DNA of 64,000 nucleotides from Hyphomicrobiales bacterium (GTDB taxonomy: Bacteria > Pseudomonadota > Alphaproteobacteria > Rhizobiales > Rhizobiaceae), in assembly GCA_900471605.1 (NCBI GenBank), contig UCEY01000045.1, forward strand, positions 140,972-204,971. The letters run 5' to 3'. The translations under genes were made by a program, and so were the position numbers. The notes beneath the pieces were generated by a model, which did no database searches, was not told the origin of the DNA, and worked only from the letters and a program-made list of their open reading frames with translations. Shown piece after piece: positions 8,214 to 16,544 of this stretch. The first letter of the stretch is position 1; each line of letters begins with the position of its first letter.

Positions 8214-9248
8214 CTAAGACGCCCGTTTCCGCCCGCTTCCGTGAACCGCGACGATCATGCGCGGATTGGCCTTTGCCGTTTCGAGCGCGGTGCCGGCCTG
8301 CAGGCGCAGTTCCTGCGGAGAAAAGGCGTCCGCGGTCAGCGCCGCGCCGACCGACAGGCCGATGCCGCTCGTGCCGTCGGAGGCGGCAAAGACGAGGTTG
8401 TCGGTGATCGAGGCGATCAGCCGTTCGGCGATCGGCTGCACGCTGTCGCGGCCGACGTCGCGGAAGACGAAGGCGAAATCGCCCTTGCCGATGCGCGCCA
8501 GGAAATCGTTCTTCTTGATCGCCTTGCGGAAGATCGAGGCCGCCTTCTTGACGATGCGGTTGACGGCGGGATCGCCGTAGGTGCGGGCAAGGTGCGGAAG
8601 GTCGGTGATCGTCACCAGGAACAGCGCGGTGTCGCGGCTGTCGGCATCGACGCCATAGAGCGCCTCCAGCCGTTCGGCGAGCGCGGCATGGTTCGGCAGC
8701 GAGGTCAGCCGGTCGCGCAGCGTCACCGAGCGGGCAACGGATGCCTCGCGCTCGGCCTTGACCAGGCGATCGGCGCCGGCTCTGAGGATTGCCTCCAGCT
8801 CGGTCTCGGCGACCACGGCGTCCGAGAGCGAGACGCTCAGATATTCGATCTCGGCCAGAATATCCTCGGGCCCGGCGGTGCTGTCCTGTCGCAGGCTGCG
8901 GGCGACGGTTTCCAGCACGCGGGTAAAACCCTTCTTCTGGGTGACGCCGCTTGCCATCTTGTCCCTGAGTTCCAGCAGCAGCTTGATTTCCTGATCACGC
9001 CCCCTGACCGGCATGAGCGCGACGAAGGCGGGGAGCTGATGCCGCAGCCCCATCTCGTCCAGCACCGTCTGCGAAGGGCCGGCCGAGAGTGCCAGCACTT
9101 CCCGCGAAAGGGCCGGGTCGCCGCCCAGCAGCGCTTCGTGGAACAGCTCGTAATTGCGCGGCAGGCCGCTCACGTCCAGCTTCGCCATCAGCTGGACGAC
9201 GGCCTGCAGGCCGCGATCCTGTCCCGTTCTGCTTGCTTCGCCTGCCAT
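8214..9248 (-). CDS. GGDEF-domain protein with degenerate active-site motif
   Basis: A 344-residue soluble protein. The C-terminal GGDEF fold starts at RDRLTSLPN (about 178-186), but the signature that should read GGDEF is GKGDF at 254-258, so the metal-binding Asp is displaced. Diguanylate cyclase activity is therefore doubtful, and a binding or scaffold role is possible. The N-terminal 170 residues are helical with no recognised sensor domain. The start at 9248 is preceded by GGGGA at about 7 bases; the frame is open to 9311. A near-consensus CtrA-type box lies upstream. Confidence 0.83.
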   Translation of the reverse strand: MAGEASRTGQDRGLQAVVQLMAKLDVSGLPRNYELFHEALLGGDPALSREVLALSAGPSQTVLDEMGLRHQLPAFVALMPVRGRDQEIKLLLELRDKMASGVTQKKGFTRVLETVARSLRQDSTAGPEDILAEIEYLSVSLSDAVVAETELEAILRAGADRLVKAEREASVARSVTLRDRLTSLPNHAALAERLEALYGVDADSRDTALFLVTITDLPHLARTYGDPAVNRIVKKAASIFRKAIKKNDFLARIGKGDFAFVFRDVGRDSVQPIAERLIASITDNLVFAASDGTSGIGLSVGAALTADAFSPQELRLQAGTALETAKANPRMIVAVHGSGRKRAS

Positions 9249-9478
9249 CTCTCGTCCCCACAGGTTGATCCGGCCGGTAGTTCCGGCTTGTTCGATAGTG
9301 CGACAAGCCATGCGCGATACGCTTTTAACATTTGCTAAAAAGGGTCGGATCGTCGGCAGTTACGGTTAAGGGATCGTCGAAACGGCCGATCGAATGCGAT
9401 CCATGAATTTTCCTGATTGGATTCAAAGGGAAATTTGCTTTCAATATCCCCGGCCAACATCCGGATCAGGAGCCTGCC

Positions 9479-10168
9479 ATGACCCGTATTCTCTATTCGC
9501 TCTGCGGCACCGACGAAAGCCGCCCGTTTTCGCCGCATTGCTGGAAAGTCGTGCAGGCGCTTGCTCACAAGGGCCTCGATTTCATCGAGAAGCCGACGCC
9601 GTTTACCGAGATCCCCAGCCTCGAAGGCGGGTTTTCTAAGACCGTGCCGATCCTGCGCGACGGCAACGAACTGATCCGCGACAGTTTCGAGATCGCGCTT
9701 TACCTGGAGGAAACCTATCCGGACCGGCCGACGCTGTTCGGCGGACCGGCGGGCAAGGCGCTCGCCCGTTTCGTCGAGGGTTTTTCCCAGATGGTGGTCC
9801 ACACGGCGATCACGAAGATCGCGGTCAAGAACATTCATGACATGCTCGGCGAGACCGACCAGGTCTATTTCCGCACCAGCCGCGAAGCCCGGCTCGGCAG
9901 GACGCTCGAAGAGATGGACGCGAGCCGGCAGGCGGAGATCGACGGTTTCGCGCCGAAGCTGGAGCCGATCCGCCACGCCCTGAAATATCATGATTTTATC
10001 GGCGGCGACGGCCCGCTCTTCGTCGACTACATCCTGTTCGGGGCGCTGCAGTGGATGCGCGTCACAGCCGGCGCCAAGGTGTTTTCCGACGACGACCCCG
10101 TCGGGTTGTGGTTCGAACGCTGCCTCGACCTGCATAATGGCGTCGGGCGCAGTGTGACAGCGGCGTGA
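9479..10168 (+). CDS. Glutathione S-transferase family protein
   Basis: A 229-residue protein with an N-terminal thioredoxin-like domain: RILYSLCG start, the FSPHCWKV region holding the likely catalytic Ser/Cys (about 18-25), and KTVPILRDG with the cis-Pro around residue 57 followed by the DSFEIALYLEE glutathione-binding loop. An all-helical C-terminal domain follows. The layout resembles etherase-like (LigE/LigF-type) GSTs more than the smaller GST at 20 kb, but the substrate cannot be read from sequence. It stands alone upstream of ndk. Confidence 0.85.
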   Translation: MTRILYSLCGTDESRPFSPHCWKVVQALAHKGLDFIEKPTPFTEIPSLEGGFSKTVPILRDGNELIRDSFEIALYLEETYPDRPTLFGGPAGKALARFVEGFSQMVVHTAITKIAVKNIHDMLGETDQVYFRTSREARLGRTLEEMDASRQAEIDGFAPKLEPIRHALKYHDFIGGDGPLFVDYILFGALQWMRVTAGAKVFSDDDPVGLWFERCLDLHNGVGRSVTAA

Positions 10169-10264
10169 AATTGCCCGAACCCCCTTGTTTCCAGTGAAAG
10201 GGGCGGGTAAAGACCCCGCACTTTCCCCCTTATTCACGGGCCACAGGAAACGAAGGATAGAACA

Positions 10265-10687
10265 ATGGCGATTGAACGCACGTTTTCGATGATCAAGCCG
10301 GATGCCACCAAGCGCAACCTCACGGGCGCCATCACCAAGGTGTTTGAAGACAATGGCCTGCGCGTCATCGCTTCCAAGCGCGTCTGGATGAGCAAGCGCG
10401 AAGCCGAAGGCTTCTACGCCGTTCACAAGGAACGCCCGTTCTTCGGCGAACTCGTCGAAGGCATGACCTCCGGCCCGACCATCGTCCAGGTTCTGGAAGG
10501 CGAAAACGCCATCCTGAAGAACCGCGAGATCATGGGCGCCACCAACCCGGCCAACGCCGACGAAGGCACCATCCGCAAGACCTTCGCGCTGTCGATCGGC
10601 GAGAACTCGGTACACGGTTCCGACGCTCCGGAAACCGCCGCCCAGGAAATCGCCTACTGGTTCTCGGAAACCGAGATCGTCGGCTGA
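10265..10687 (+). CDS. ndk: Nucleoside diphosphate kinase
   Basis: A 140-residue enzyme, the usual length, moving phosphate from NTPs to NDPs to balance nucleotide pools in the cytoplasm. The phosphorylated histidine is His 117 in NSVHGSD, and the N-terminal FSMIKPDA strand and the TNPANADEGTIR nucleotide-binding segment are intact. The start ATG follows an AAGGA site. It is monocistronic, with a strong terminator immediately downstream. Confidence 0.98.
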   Translation: MAIERTFSMIKPDATKRNLTGAITKVFEDNGLRVIASKRVWMSKREAEGFYAVHKERPFFGELVEGMTSGPTIVQVLEGENAILKNREIMGATNPANADEGTIRKTFALSIGENSVHGSDAPETAAQEIAYWFSETEIVG

Positions 10688-10733
10688 TCTGAAATTGAGA
10701 TCCGGAGCCTCGAGCTTCCGATCCGGATAATCG

Positions 10734-10760
10734 AAACCGGGGCCTTTGCCCCGGTTTTTT
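10734..10760 (+). terminator. Rho-independent terminator of ndk
   Basis: AACCGGGGC and GCCCCGGTT flank a short CTTT loop and run into a T6 tract. Confidence 0.85.
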
Positions 10761-10796
10761 CATGGGCGGCCGCATGCGGCAGGCGGTTGAGGCCAT

Positions 10797-11312
10797 TCAG
10801 GCCGGGCAATCGTCAGGCTGGGCGTAGTCGAGCGTCCCGTCCGGCTTGAAGACCTCCGGGTTGCGCTCATAACCGGCGCCGAGCACCAGCGGCTTGCTCG
10901 GAAGCACCGACTGGTCGACATCGGAGACGAGCTGGGTCTTCAATTCCTGCAACGTCCGGCCGCCGGCATCCACCAGCCGGATATCCACGGAATAGGGCTT
11001 GTCCTTGCGCACGCAGCGGACATTGGGGCTCTGCAACGTGATCTTGTCCCATGCCGGGAAAATCTTTTCGTTGACGACGATCGGTTCGCCGCCGGCCGGG
11101 TCGTCGAATTTCGCGATCGCCACGGTTCCGTCCGGTATCGGCCCCGTCTTCTTCAGCGTCACCAGATAGGTCGCGCTGGCGACCCGGTAGTTGAACACGA
11201 AGATATGCCCGCTGACCTCCACCAGCTTTTCCGTCTCGCGCTGGCAGGCGGCGAGGGTGAGGGCGGCAAGGCCGAAAGCCATAAGCCTGAAAACAATAAG
11301 CCGGGGCATCAT
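10797..11312 (-). CDS. Conserved lipoprotein of unknown function
   Basis: A 171-residue protein with a lipoprotein signal ending LTLAAC (Cys near residue 20). The remainder is a soluble domain with no catalytic motif I recognise. The start lies inside an ATGA overlap with the end of the upstream CGNR-regulator gene (4-base overlap), so the two are translationally coupled. Pairing a regulator with an envelope lipoprotein, facing an orphan permease, suggests a common uptake or sensing job; that is inference only. Confidence 0.72.
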   Translation of the reverse strand: MMPRLIVFRLMAFGLAALTLAACQRETEKLVEVSGHIFVFNYRVASATYLVTLKKTGPIPDGTVAIAKFDDPAGGEPIVVNEKIFPAWDKITLQSPNVRCVRKDKPYSVDIRLVDAGGRTLQELKTQLVSDVDQSVLPSKPLVLGAGYERNPEVFKPDGTLDYAQPDDCPA

Positions 11313-11857
11313 GACACGGCCTCCTTCTTCCTGCGATGATAATGGCGGCTGGCTTTGACGCGGTTGCCGCACACCGCCATGTCGCACCATGTGCGGCTGC
11401 GGTTCCGGCTGCGATCGATGAACAGCCATCCGCAACTGCCGCAGATTTTCATCCGCACGATTTCCGCCTCTGCAAGCAGCCTGAGCGCCGAATGGGCGGT
11501 CGCCGCCTCCAGTGAGTTTTTCCGGGCGCGGCGCAGGACGGTCGCCGTCGCCTCGAGGAAATCGGCAAGCAACGTCTGCGCGTCGTCGCCTGTTAGGCGG
11601 GTGCGAAAATAGCGGTCGATCGCTTCGCGCAGGGCAATGAACGGCGCGTGGTTTTCGGGCTCCACGGGCGCCAGATCGCTGAACAGCGCCCGCTCGGCGG
11701 AAAATTTTTCGGCCGCCTTCGGAAAGGCCTCCATCTGCTTCGGCTCGGCGAACCGGTCGATGCTGCGTGCCGGATCGAAGCGCAGGATCACGCTGTTGGC
11801 GACATCCAGCGCCAGCGCGCCTCCGGCGAAACGGTGCGGGGTCCAGGAAAAGTTCAT
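11309..11857 (-). CDS. ABATE/CGNR zinc-finger transcriptional regulator
   Basis: A 182-residue protein with an N-terminal ABATE-type ligand-binding region (GGALALDVANSV) and a C-terminal CGNR zinc finger: Cys 139, Cys 142, Cys 158 and Cys 163, with CGNR at 163-166 and basic residues after it. Proteins of this type are probable stress or metabolite regulators. The start at 11857 lies just downstream of a perfect TATAAT (minus strand, 11864-11869), so the mRNA may be nearly leaderless. The frame is open to 11923, but that stretch covers the operator. A 10-bp-arm palindrome immediately upstream is the likely autoregulatory site. Confidence 0.85.
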   Translation of the reverse strand: MNFSWTPHRFAGGALALDVANSVILRFDPARSIDRFAEPKQMEAFPKAAEKFSAERALFSDLAPVEPENHAPFIALREAIDRYFRTRLTGDDAQTLLADFLEATATVLRRARKNSLEAATAHSALRLLAEAEIVRMKICGSCGWLFIDRSRNRSRTWCDMAVCGNRVKASRHYHRRKKEAVS

Positions 11858-11865
11858 GGCGATAT

Positions 11866-11897
11866 TATAACTGGTAAAATGCAGTTGACCAGTTATA
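11866..11897. promoter_or_regulatory. Perfect palindrome, probable operator between CGNR regulator and permease
   Basis: TATAACTGGT (11866-11875) and ACCAGTTATA (11888-11897) are exact inverted copies around a 12-base centre. The site lies 9 bases from the regulator start and 25 bases from the permease start and overlaps the regulator's TATAAT. It is the natural candidate target of the CGNR protein. Confidence 0.65.
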
Positions 11898-11921
11898 TTT
11901 GATGTCGCTATCGGAGTGCCC

Positions 11922-12818
11922 ATGGCCTATCTGCTGCAGCAACTGGCGAACGCGGTCCCGCTGGCGGCGCTCTACGCGACGCTCGCCTTCGGATATGCGA
12001 TCGCCTTTGCGGTGACGAAGCGGGCCGACATCACCTACGGGGCGATCTTCGCCTTTTCCGGCCATCTCTACCTGCTCTTCGCCCATTTCGGCTGGGACCG
12101 GCTGTGGCTGATCCTGCCCGCTGCATTGGGGCTAGGTGCGGCCGCCGGGATCGCCGGGGGCATCGGGGCAGGGGTGACGGTCGGCCAGTTCGTCATGCGC
12201 CCGCTTGCAGAAATCTCGCCGAACGCGGTGATCGTCGCTTCGCTCGGGGTGCTGATGGTGCTGATGGAGGGCGCCCGGATCGCCGCCGATACGCGCGAAC
12301 TCTGGCTGCCGCCCTTCCTCAACGACGCGGTCGTGTTCTGGCACGCCGACGGCTTTCCGGTGACGCTGACGCTGATCCAGCTGGTCAACATCGCCCTGAT
12401 GCTGGCGACCATCGGCATGGGCTATCTCGTGCTGGCACGCAGCCATTGGGGCCGCATCTGGCGGGCTGTTTCCGACGACCCTCTGGCGGCTGAACTCTCG
12501 GGCACCAATTCCGGGCGGGTCTTCGTCATGGCTTACGCGGCGGCAGCGCTTTACGCTTCGGTCTGCGGCGTGCTCGCCACCTCCCATTACGGCACGATGG
12601 ATTTTGGCGCCGGCCTGCTGTTCGGGCTGAAAGTGGTGCTGATCGCCGCCGCCGGGGGCCATTCCAACCCGCTGCGCTCAGCCGCGGGCGCCGCGGTCAT
12701 CGGGCTCGCCGAAACGCTCTGGAGCGGCTACGGCCCGATCGTCTGGCGCGACCTTTTTGTGGTCGCGGCCCTGGTCATGGTGCTGGTGATGAGCCGGCGG
12801 GAGCGTGTCGTGCCGTGA
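11922..12818 (+). CDS. Branched-chain amino acid-type ABC transporter permease (LivH-like), orphan
   Basis: A 298-residue integral membrane protein with about eight hydrophobic segments and the LivH-type fold of branched-chain amino acid importers, including the DPLAAELSGTN coupling loop that normally contacts the ATPase. No binding protein, second permease (LivM) or ATPases (LivG/LivF) are adjacent. The ATG at 11922 has CGGAG five bases upstream; a GTG at 11916 is an alternative. It diverges from the CGNR-regulator/lipoprotein pair. It may use subunits encoded elsewhere. Confidence 0.8.
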   Translation: MAYLLQQLANAVPLAALYATLAFGYAIAFAVTKRADITYGAIFAFSGHLYLLFAHFGWDRLWLILPAALGLGAAAGIAGGIGAGVTVGQFVMRPLAEISPNAVIVASLGVLMVLMEGARIAADTRELWLPPFLNDAVVFWHADGFPVTLTLIQLVNIALMLATIGMGYLVLARSHWGRIWRAVSDDPLAAELSGTNSGRVFVMAYAAAALYASVCGVLATSHYGTMDFGAGLLFGLKVVLIAAAGGHSNPLRSAAGAAVIGLAETLWSGYGPIVWRDLFVVAALVMVLVMSRRERVVP

Positions 12819-12839
12819 GTAAAGCCGGGATGTCCTAGT

Positions 12840-12861
12840 CGGCAGCCGTGCGCGGCTGCCG
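12840..12861. terminator. Bidirectional hairpin between convergent permease and chemoreceptor genes
   Basis: CGGCAGCCG and CGGCTGCCG surround TGCG. There is no clear T-tract, so termination strength is uncertain. Confidence 0.45.
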
Positions 12862-12893
12862 GAAGTGCAATCCCTGCGGTCGGCCGGATGAAG

Positions 12894-14717
12894 CTAGGCG
12901 CTCTTTCGCCAGGAATGGGCCGGCGAGTCCGATCCGTTTTCGACCCTGAACTGGCTGACCAGGTTGCGCAACGTCGCGCTTTCGTTCGCAAGCGAGGCGG
13001 AGGCGGCGCTGGCTTCTTCGACCATGGCCGCGTTCTGCTGGGTCGTATGGTCGAGATTGTTGACCGCCTTGTTGATCTCGGCCAAGCCCGTCGATTGCTC
13101 CCGCGACGACGCGGCGATGGCGTCGATATGCTGGCTCATGGCAACCACGAGTTCGCCGATCTGTTTCAGCGCACCGCCGGTCTTCGACACGAGGTCCACG
13201 CCCGTCGACACTTCATTGCTGGATGTCTGGATAAGCGCCTTGATCTCCTTGGCGGCCTGGGCGGAGCGTTGCGCCAGTTCGCGGACCTCTTGAGCGACGA
13301 CGGCAAAGCCTTTGCCGGCTTCGCCGGCGCGCGCAGCCTCCACGCCGGCGTTCAAAGCCAGCAGGTTGGTCTGAAAGGCGATCTCGTCGATGACGCCGAT
13401 AATGCTTGATATCTGGTTGGAAGACTGTTCGATCCGGCTCATCGCATCGACCGTCTGGGCGACGATTTCGCCGGACGTCGTGGCGCTTGCGTCGGCCTGC
13501 ACGGCAACCTTGCGCGCCTCTTCGGCACGTTTGGAGGACGATGCGAGGTTTGCCGTGATCTCGTCGAGCGCTGCGGCCGTCTCTTCCAGCGCCGCGGCCT
13601 GCTGTTCGGTGCGTTTGGCGAGGTCGTTCGCACTGTGGGCAATCTCGCTCGATCCCGAGTCGAGCCCGACCGTCGATCCAGCGACCTTGCTCAACGTCTG
13701 ACGCAGCTGATCGACGGCGCTGTTGAAATCACTTCTCAGGCCCTCGAAATCCGCCTCGAACGGTTCGTGGATCCGGACGGTCAGATCTCCCGCGGCAAGC
13801 TTCTTCAGATTGCCCGCCAGTCCGTTCGTCGCCTGCGCCATCGCGGCTGCCCGCGCGCGCTCGGTGCCTTCCCGCCGCTGGCGATCGGTTTCTGCAAGCG
13901 CCCTGCTGTCCTCGATATCCTTGTCGGCACGGGCCTTGGCCAGTGCCGTCTGCCTGAAGACCTCGACCGTGCCAGCCATCGAGCCGATTTCATCCGTCCT
14001 GTCGGCATAGGGAATTGCCGTATCGGCGTCGCCTCCCGCGAGGCGGATCATCGCATTGGTAATCGTTTTGATCGGCCGGGAAATCTGAAGCGCCACATAG
14101 ATGATGGCACCGGCCAGGATCGCGATGACCAGTCCGATCAACGTCCAGGTGCTCCAGAGAATGGTGTCGTAAGTCAGGACGCTGTTGTTATAGGACGCAT
14201 CCGAGCCTTTGACGTTTATGCCGAGCAGCTCGCCCGCGTTCTGTTCGGCCTTCTGAACAATCGGCTCCATGTCGCGGTAGAAGATGCTCTTGGCGACATC
14301 GTTGTCGTTCCTGCGGGATTTCTCGAGCATGGGCTCTGCGGCCGCGGCGTAGTCGTTTGCGCGTTGCGCAATGAGATCCAGCAGCTCTTTTTCGCGGGGC
14401 GAGGAAATCAGGGAGCGGTAAGCCTCGATCGAATTTGCCAGTTTCGCCTTTTGCGCGGTGACCTGCTTTTCCGCGGCTGCGATCGCTTCGTCGCTGATCG
14501 ACATGATGTGGTCTGCGTAAGCAAACTTCATTTTCTGAAGTTCGAGCTGCATGCTCCGGACCACGGAAACGCTCGGCAGCCAGTTCCGGGCGATCTCGGC
14601 CGTATCCTCGTTGACCTGCCTTACGCTCACCAGCGAGAACAGGGCAAACAGGAGAAACAGGGCAGCAAAAGTCAGGTTGATGAGGACAAGCGAAGTTCGA
14701 ACCGTAGGCCTGCGCAT
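12894..14717 (-). CDS. Methyl-accepting chemotaxis protein
   Basis: A 607-residue chemoreceptor. It has TM1 at about 10-30, a roughly 150-residue helical periplasmic sensor resembling the 4HB_MCP type, TM2 near 185-210, a HAMP domain, a second HAMP-like segment (NLKKLAAGDLTVRI), and a long signalling coiled coil whose tip carries EIAFQTNLLALNAGVEAARA, the CheA/CheW contact region. The C-terminus (WRKSA) lacks the NWETF-type CheR/CheB tether. The ATG at 14717 has GGAG eight bases upstream; a GTG three codons earlier is possible. It is monocistronic. Confidence 0.92.
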   Translation of the reverse strand: MRRPTVRTSLVLINLTFAALFLLFALFSLVSVRQVNEDTAEIARNWLPSVSVVRSMQLELQKMKFAYADHIMSISDEAIAAAEKQVTAQKAKLANSIEAYRSLISSPREKELLDLIAQRANDYAAAAEPMLEKSRRNDNDVAKSIFYRDMEPIVQKAEQNAGELLGINVKGSDASYNNSVLTYDTILWSTWTLIGLVIAILAGAIIYVALQISRPIKTITNAMIRLAGGDADTAIPYADRTDEIGSMAGTVEVFRQTALAKARADKDIEDSRALAETDRQRREGTERARAAAMAQATNGLAGNLKKLAAGDLTVRIHEPFEADFEGLRSDFNSAVDQLRQTLSKVAGSTVGLDSGSSEIAHSANDLAKRTEQQAAALEETAAALDEITANLASSSKRAEEARKVAVQADASATTSGEIVAQTVDAMSRIEQSSNQISSIIGVIDEIAFQTNLLALNAGVEAARAGEAGKGFAVVAQEVRELAQRSAQAAKEIKALIQTSSNEVSTGVDLVSKTGGALKQIGELVVAMSQHIDAIAASSREQSTGLAEINKAVNNLDHTTQQNAAMVEEASAASASLANESATLRNLVSQFRVENGSDSPAHSWRKSA

Positions 14718-15015
14718 AATTTTCACTCCATAAGAGGCAGTATGTCAGACCAAGCGGATGAACCTGGGCTTTGATTTGCATACGTAATTTAGTGAATTCT
14801 ACTTAAAGAAGCGTGAAAATACCGGGCGGGACCGTGCAGGCGGCTATGGCTCTGCTTTGAGGCCAGTATTGATTTCCGCAACGAAGGTTTTGAGCGAAGC
14901 TTTTACCGTTGCGGCTCGCAATATATTACGTCGGCAACCTATTCATGGTCGTTCCTGCATCCGGATGAGATGGGACTGATCTTCGCAGGGCAATGGGCGT
15001 GGCGTTGCGGTATGA

Positions 15016-15480
15016 TCACTGCCACTTGTCGCGGGCGGCATCGTCCGTGTCCTTGGCGGAGACCCAGTCGCCCTTTTGGCCGTCGGCGGCGTGTTCCTTC
15101 TTCCAGAAAGGGGCCGAGGTCTTCAGGAAATCCATGACGAAACTGGCGCCGTCGAAGGCCGCCTGCCGGTGGGTGGCGGCCGCGATCACCAGCACGATGT
15201 TTTCGCCGGGCAGGATCTTGCCGAAGCGGTGGATGGCGGTAAGGCCGACGAGCGAGAAACGTTCGATCGCGAGTTCGCCGATACGGCGCATCTCCGCTTC
15301 CGCCATGCCGGGATAATGTTCGAGTTCCAGCGCCGACAGCGCGCCCTGCTCGTCGCGGCAGAGGCCGGTGAAGGTGACGACGGCGCCGATGTCCTTGCGC
15401 CCGGCGGTCAGGGTGGCGATCTCGGCCGTGAGGTCGAAGTCGGTGGACTGGACGCGGATAGTGGGGTTGGTCATGGACAT
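15016..15480 (-). CDS. moaE: Molybdopterin synthase catalytic subunit
   Basis: A 154-residue MoaE. Together with MoaD it inserts two sulfurs into precursor Z to make molybdopterin. FTGLCRDE, the LELEHYPGM segment, the HRFGKILPGE loop and MDFLKTSAPFWKKE, which contains the conserved catalytic lysines, are all present. It follows moaD in the uvrC-pgsA-moaD-moaE arrangement but is separated from it by a palindrome-rich repeat. The cofactor would serve enzymes such as the molybdopterin oxidoreductase at 22.3 kb. Confidence 0.95.
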   Translation of the reverse strand: MSMTNPTIRVQSTDFDLTAEIATLTAGRKDIGAVVTFTGLCRDEQGALSALELEHYPGMAEAEMRRIGELAIERFSLVGLTAIHRFGKILPGENIVLVIAAATHRQAAFDGASFVMDFLKTSAPFWKKEHAADGQKGDWVSAKDTDDAARDKWQ

Positions 15481-15525
15481 CTAAGATCTCCGTTGCCGCG
15501 GGCCGAGCTTGCCTCGCGCGCTCCC

Positions 15526-15598
15526 CGCCCTTCGCTTTCGCTCAGGGCGTTCGTCACTGAAATCGATTCACTGGATCGATTTCTCCGGCTTCGCCGGA
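15526..15598. repeat. Palindrome cluster, candidate rhizobial intergenic (RIME-type) element
   Basis: Three hairpins lie in a row between moaD and moaE: CGCCCT/AGGGCG (15526-15549), GAAATCGAT/ATCGATTTC around TCACTGG (15559-15583) and TCCGGC/GCCGGA around TTC (15584-15598). Consecutive palindromes of this size in a noncoding gap fit the RIME family described in rhizobia. Identity with RIME1 was not checked. Confidence 0.5.
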
Positions 15599-15605
15599 CC
15601 GTTCC

Positions 15606-15863
15606 TCACCCGCCCGTCATCGGCGGGAAGATGCCGATCTCCCGCGCGCCGGCGATCGGTTCGTCGTGTTCGGCATGTTCCTGGTTGATGGCGACGCGGA
15701 TGACGTCGGGGAACTGCAGGGCGTTTTCGTATTCCTCGCCCAGTGTCGTCAGGTGGACGAGCAGATCGCGTACGGTGACGACGGTTGCCGGCAGGTCGAG
15801 GTCTTCCTCTTGTCTGCCGATCCGTTCGCGTACCCAGGCGAAATAGACGAGTTTGACGGTCAT
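15606..15863 (-). CDS. moaD: Molybdopterin synthase sulfur carrier subunit
   Basis: An 85-residue ubiquitin-like protein ending in Gly-Gly (PPMTGG), the C-terminus that carries the thiocarboxylate sulfur to MoaE. The start at 15863 is fixed by a 4-base ATGA overlap with the pgsA stop. It is part of the uvrC-pgsA-moaD-moaE unit. Confidence 0.94.
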   Translation of the reverse strand: MTVKLVYFAWVRERIGRQEEDLDLPATVVTVRDLLVHLTTLGEEYENALQFPDVIRVAINQEHAEHDEPIAGAREIGIFPPMTGG

Positions 15864-16447
15864 TCTTCGTCCACCAGATGTTTGACGCCGGCCTTGAAGT
15901 AATCGTAGCCGGTGTAGAAGGTGAGGATTGCGGCGATCCACAGAAGCGCGATGCCCATCTGGGTCGTGTATGGCACGATCTTGTCGCCGGCAGGCCCGGC
16001 CAGCAGAAAGGCGATCGCCACCATCTGGATCGTCGTCTTCCACTTGGCGATGCGGGTCACCGGCACGGAGACCTTCAGCGCGGCAAGGTATTCGCGCAGG
16101 CCCGAGACCAGGATTTCGCGGCAGAGGATCGTGATCGCCGCCCAGAGCGACCAGCCGGCGATGGTCTGGTCGGCGGCGAGCAGAAGCAGCACGGCGGCGA
16201 CCAGCAGCTTGTCGGCGATCGGGTCGAGCATGCGGCCGATATTCGAGGTCTGGTTCCAGATGCGGGCGAGATAACCGTCGAGATAGTCGGTGATCGAGGC
16301 GGCCGCGAAGAGTATCAGCGCCGTCCAGCGCGCCACGTCCGAGCTTTCAAGCTGCCCCTCGATGAAGAAGCAGCCCACGATGATCGGCACGGCCACGATG
16401 CGCGCATAGGTCAAAAGATTGGGAATATTGTATGCGCGCGACGCCAT
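15860..16447 (-). CDS. pgsA: CDP-diacylglycerol--glycerol-3-phosphate 3-phosphatidyltransferase
   Basis: A 195-residue inner-membrane enzyme that makes phosphatidylglycerol phosphate, the committed step to phosphatidylglycerol and cardiolipin. The CDP-alcohol phosphotransferase motif is intact: DYLDGYLAR, then GRMLDPIADK, giving the DG-AR-G-D-D pattern. About five transmembrane segments are visible. The stop overlaps the moaD start by 4 bases; uvrC lies upstream in the same direction. Confidence 0.96.
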   Translation of the reverse strand: MASRAYNIPNLLTYARIVAVPIIVGCFFIEGQLESSDVARWTALILFAAASITDYLDGYLARIWNQTSNIGRMLDPIADKLLVAAVLLLLAADQTIAGWSLWAAITILCREILVSGLREYLAALKVSVPVTRIAKWKTTIQMVAIAFLLAGPAGDKIVPYTTQMGIALLWIAAILTFYTGYDYFKAGVKHLVDEE

Positions 16448-16544
16448 GGAGAGCCTTCCGGATGTTTGCTCCTAGTTGATGCGTTGAGGCCGAGGCGTCA
16501 ACAGGGCTGGGCGGCTTTTTTGCAGACGATTGCGTCAGGCAGAT

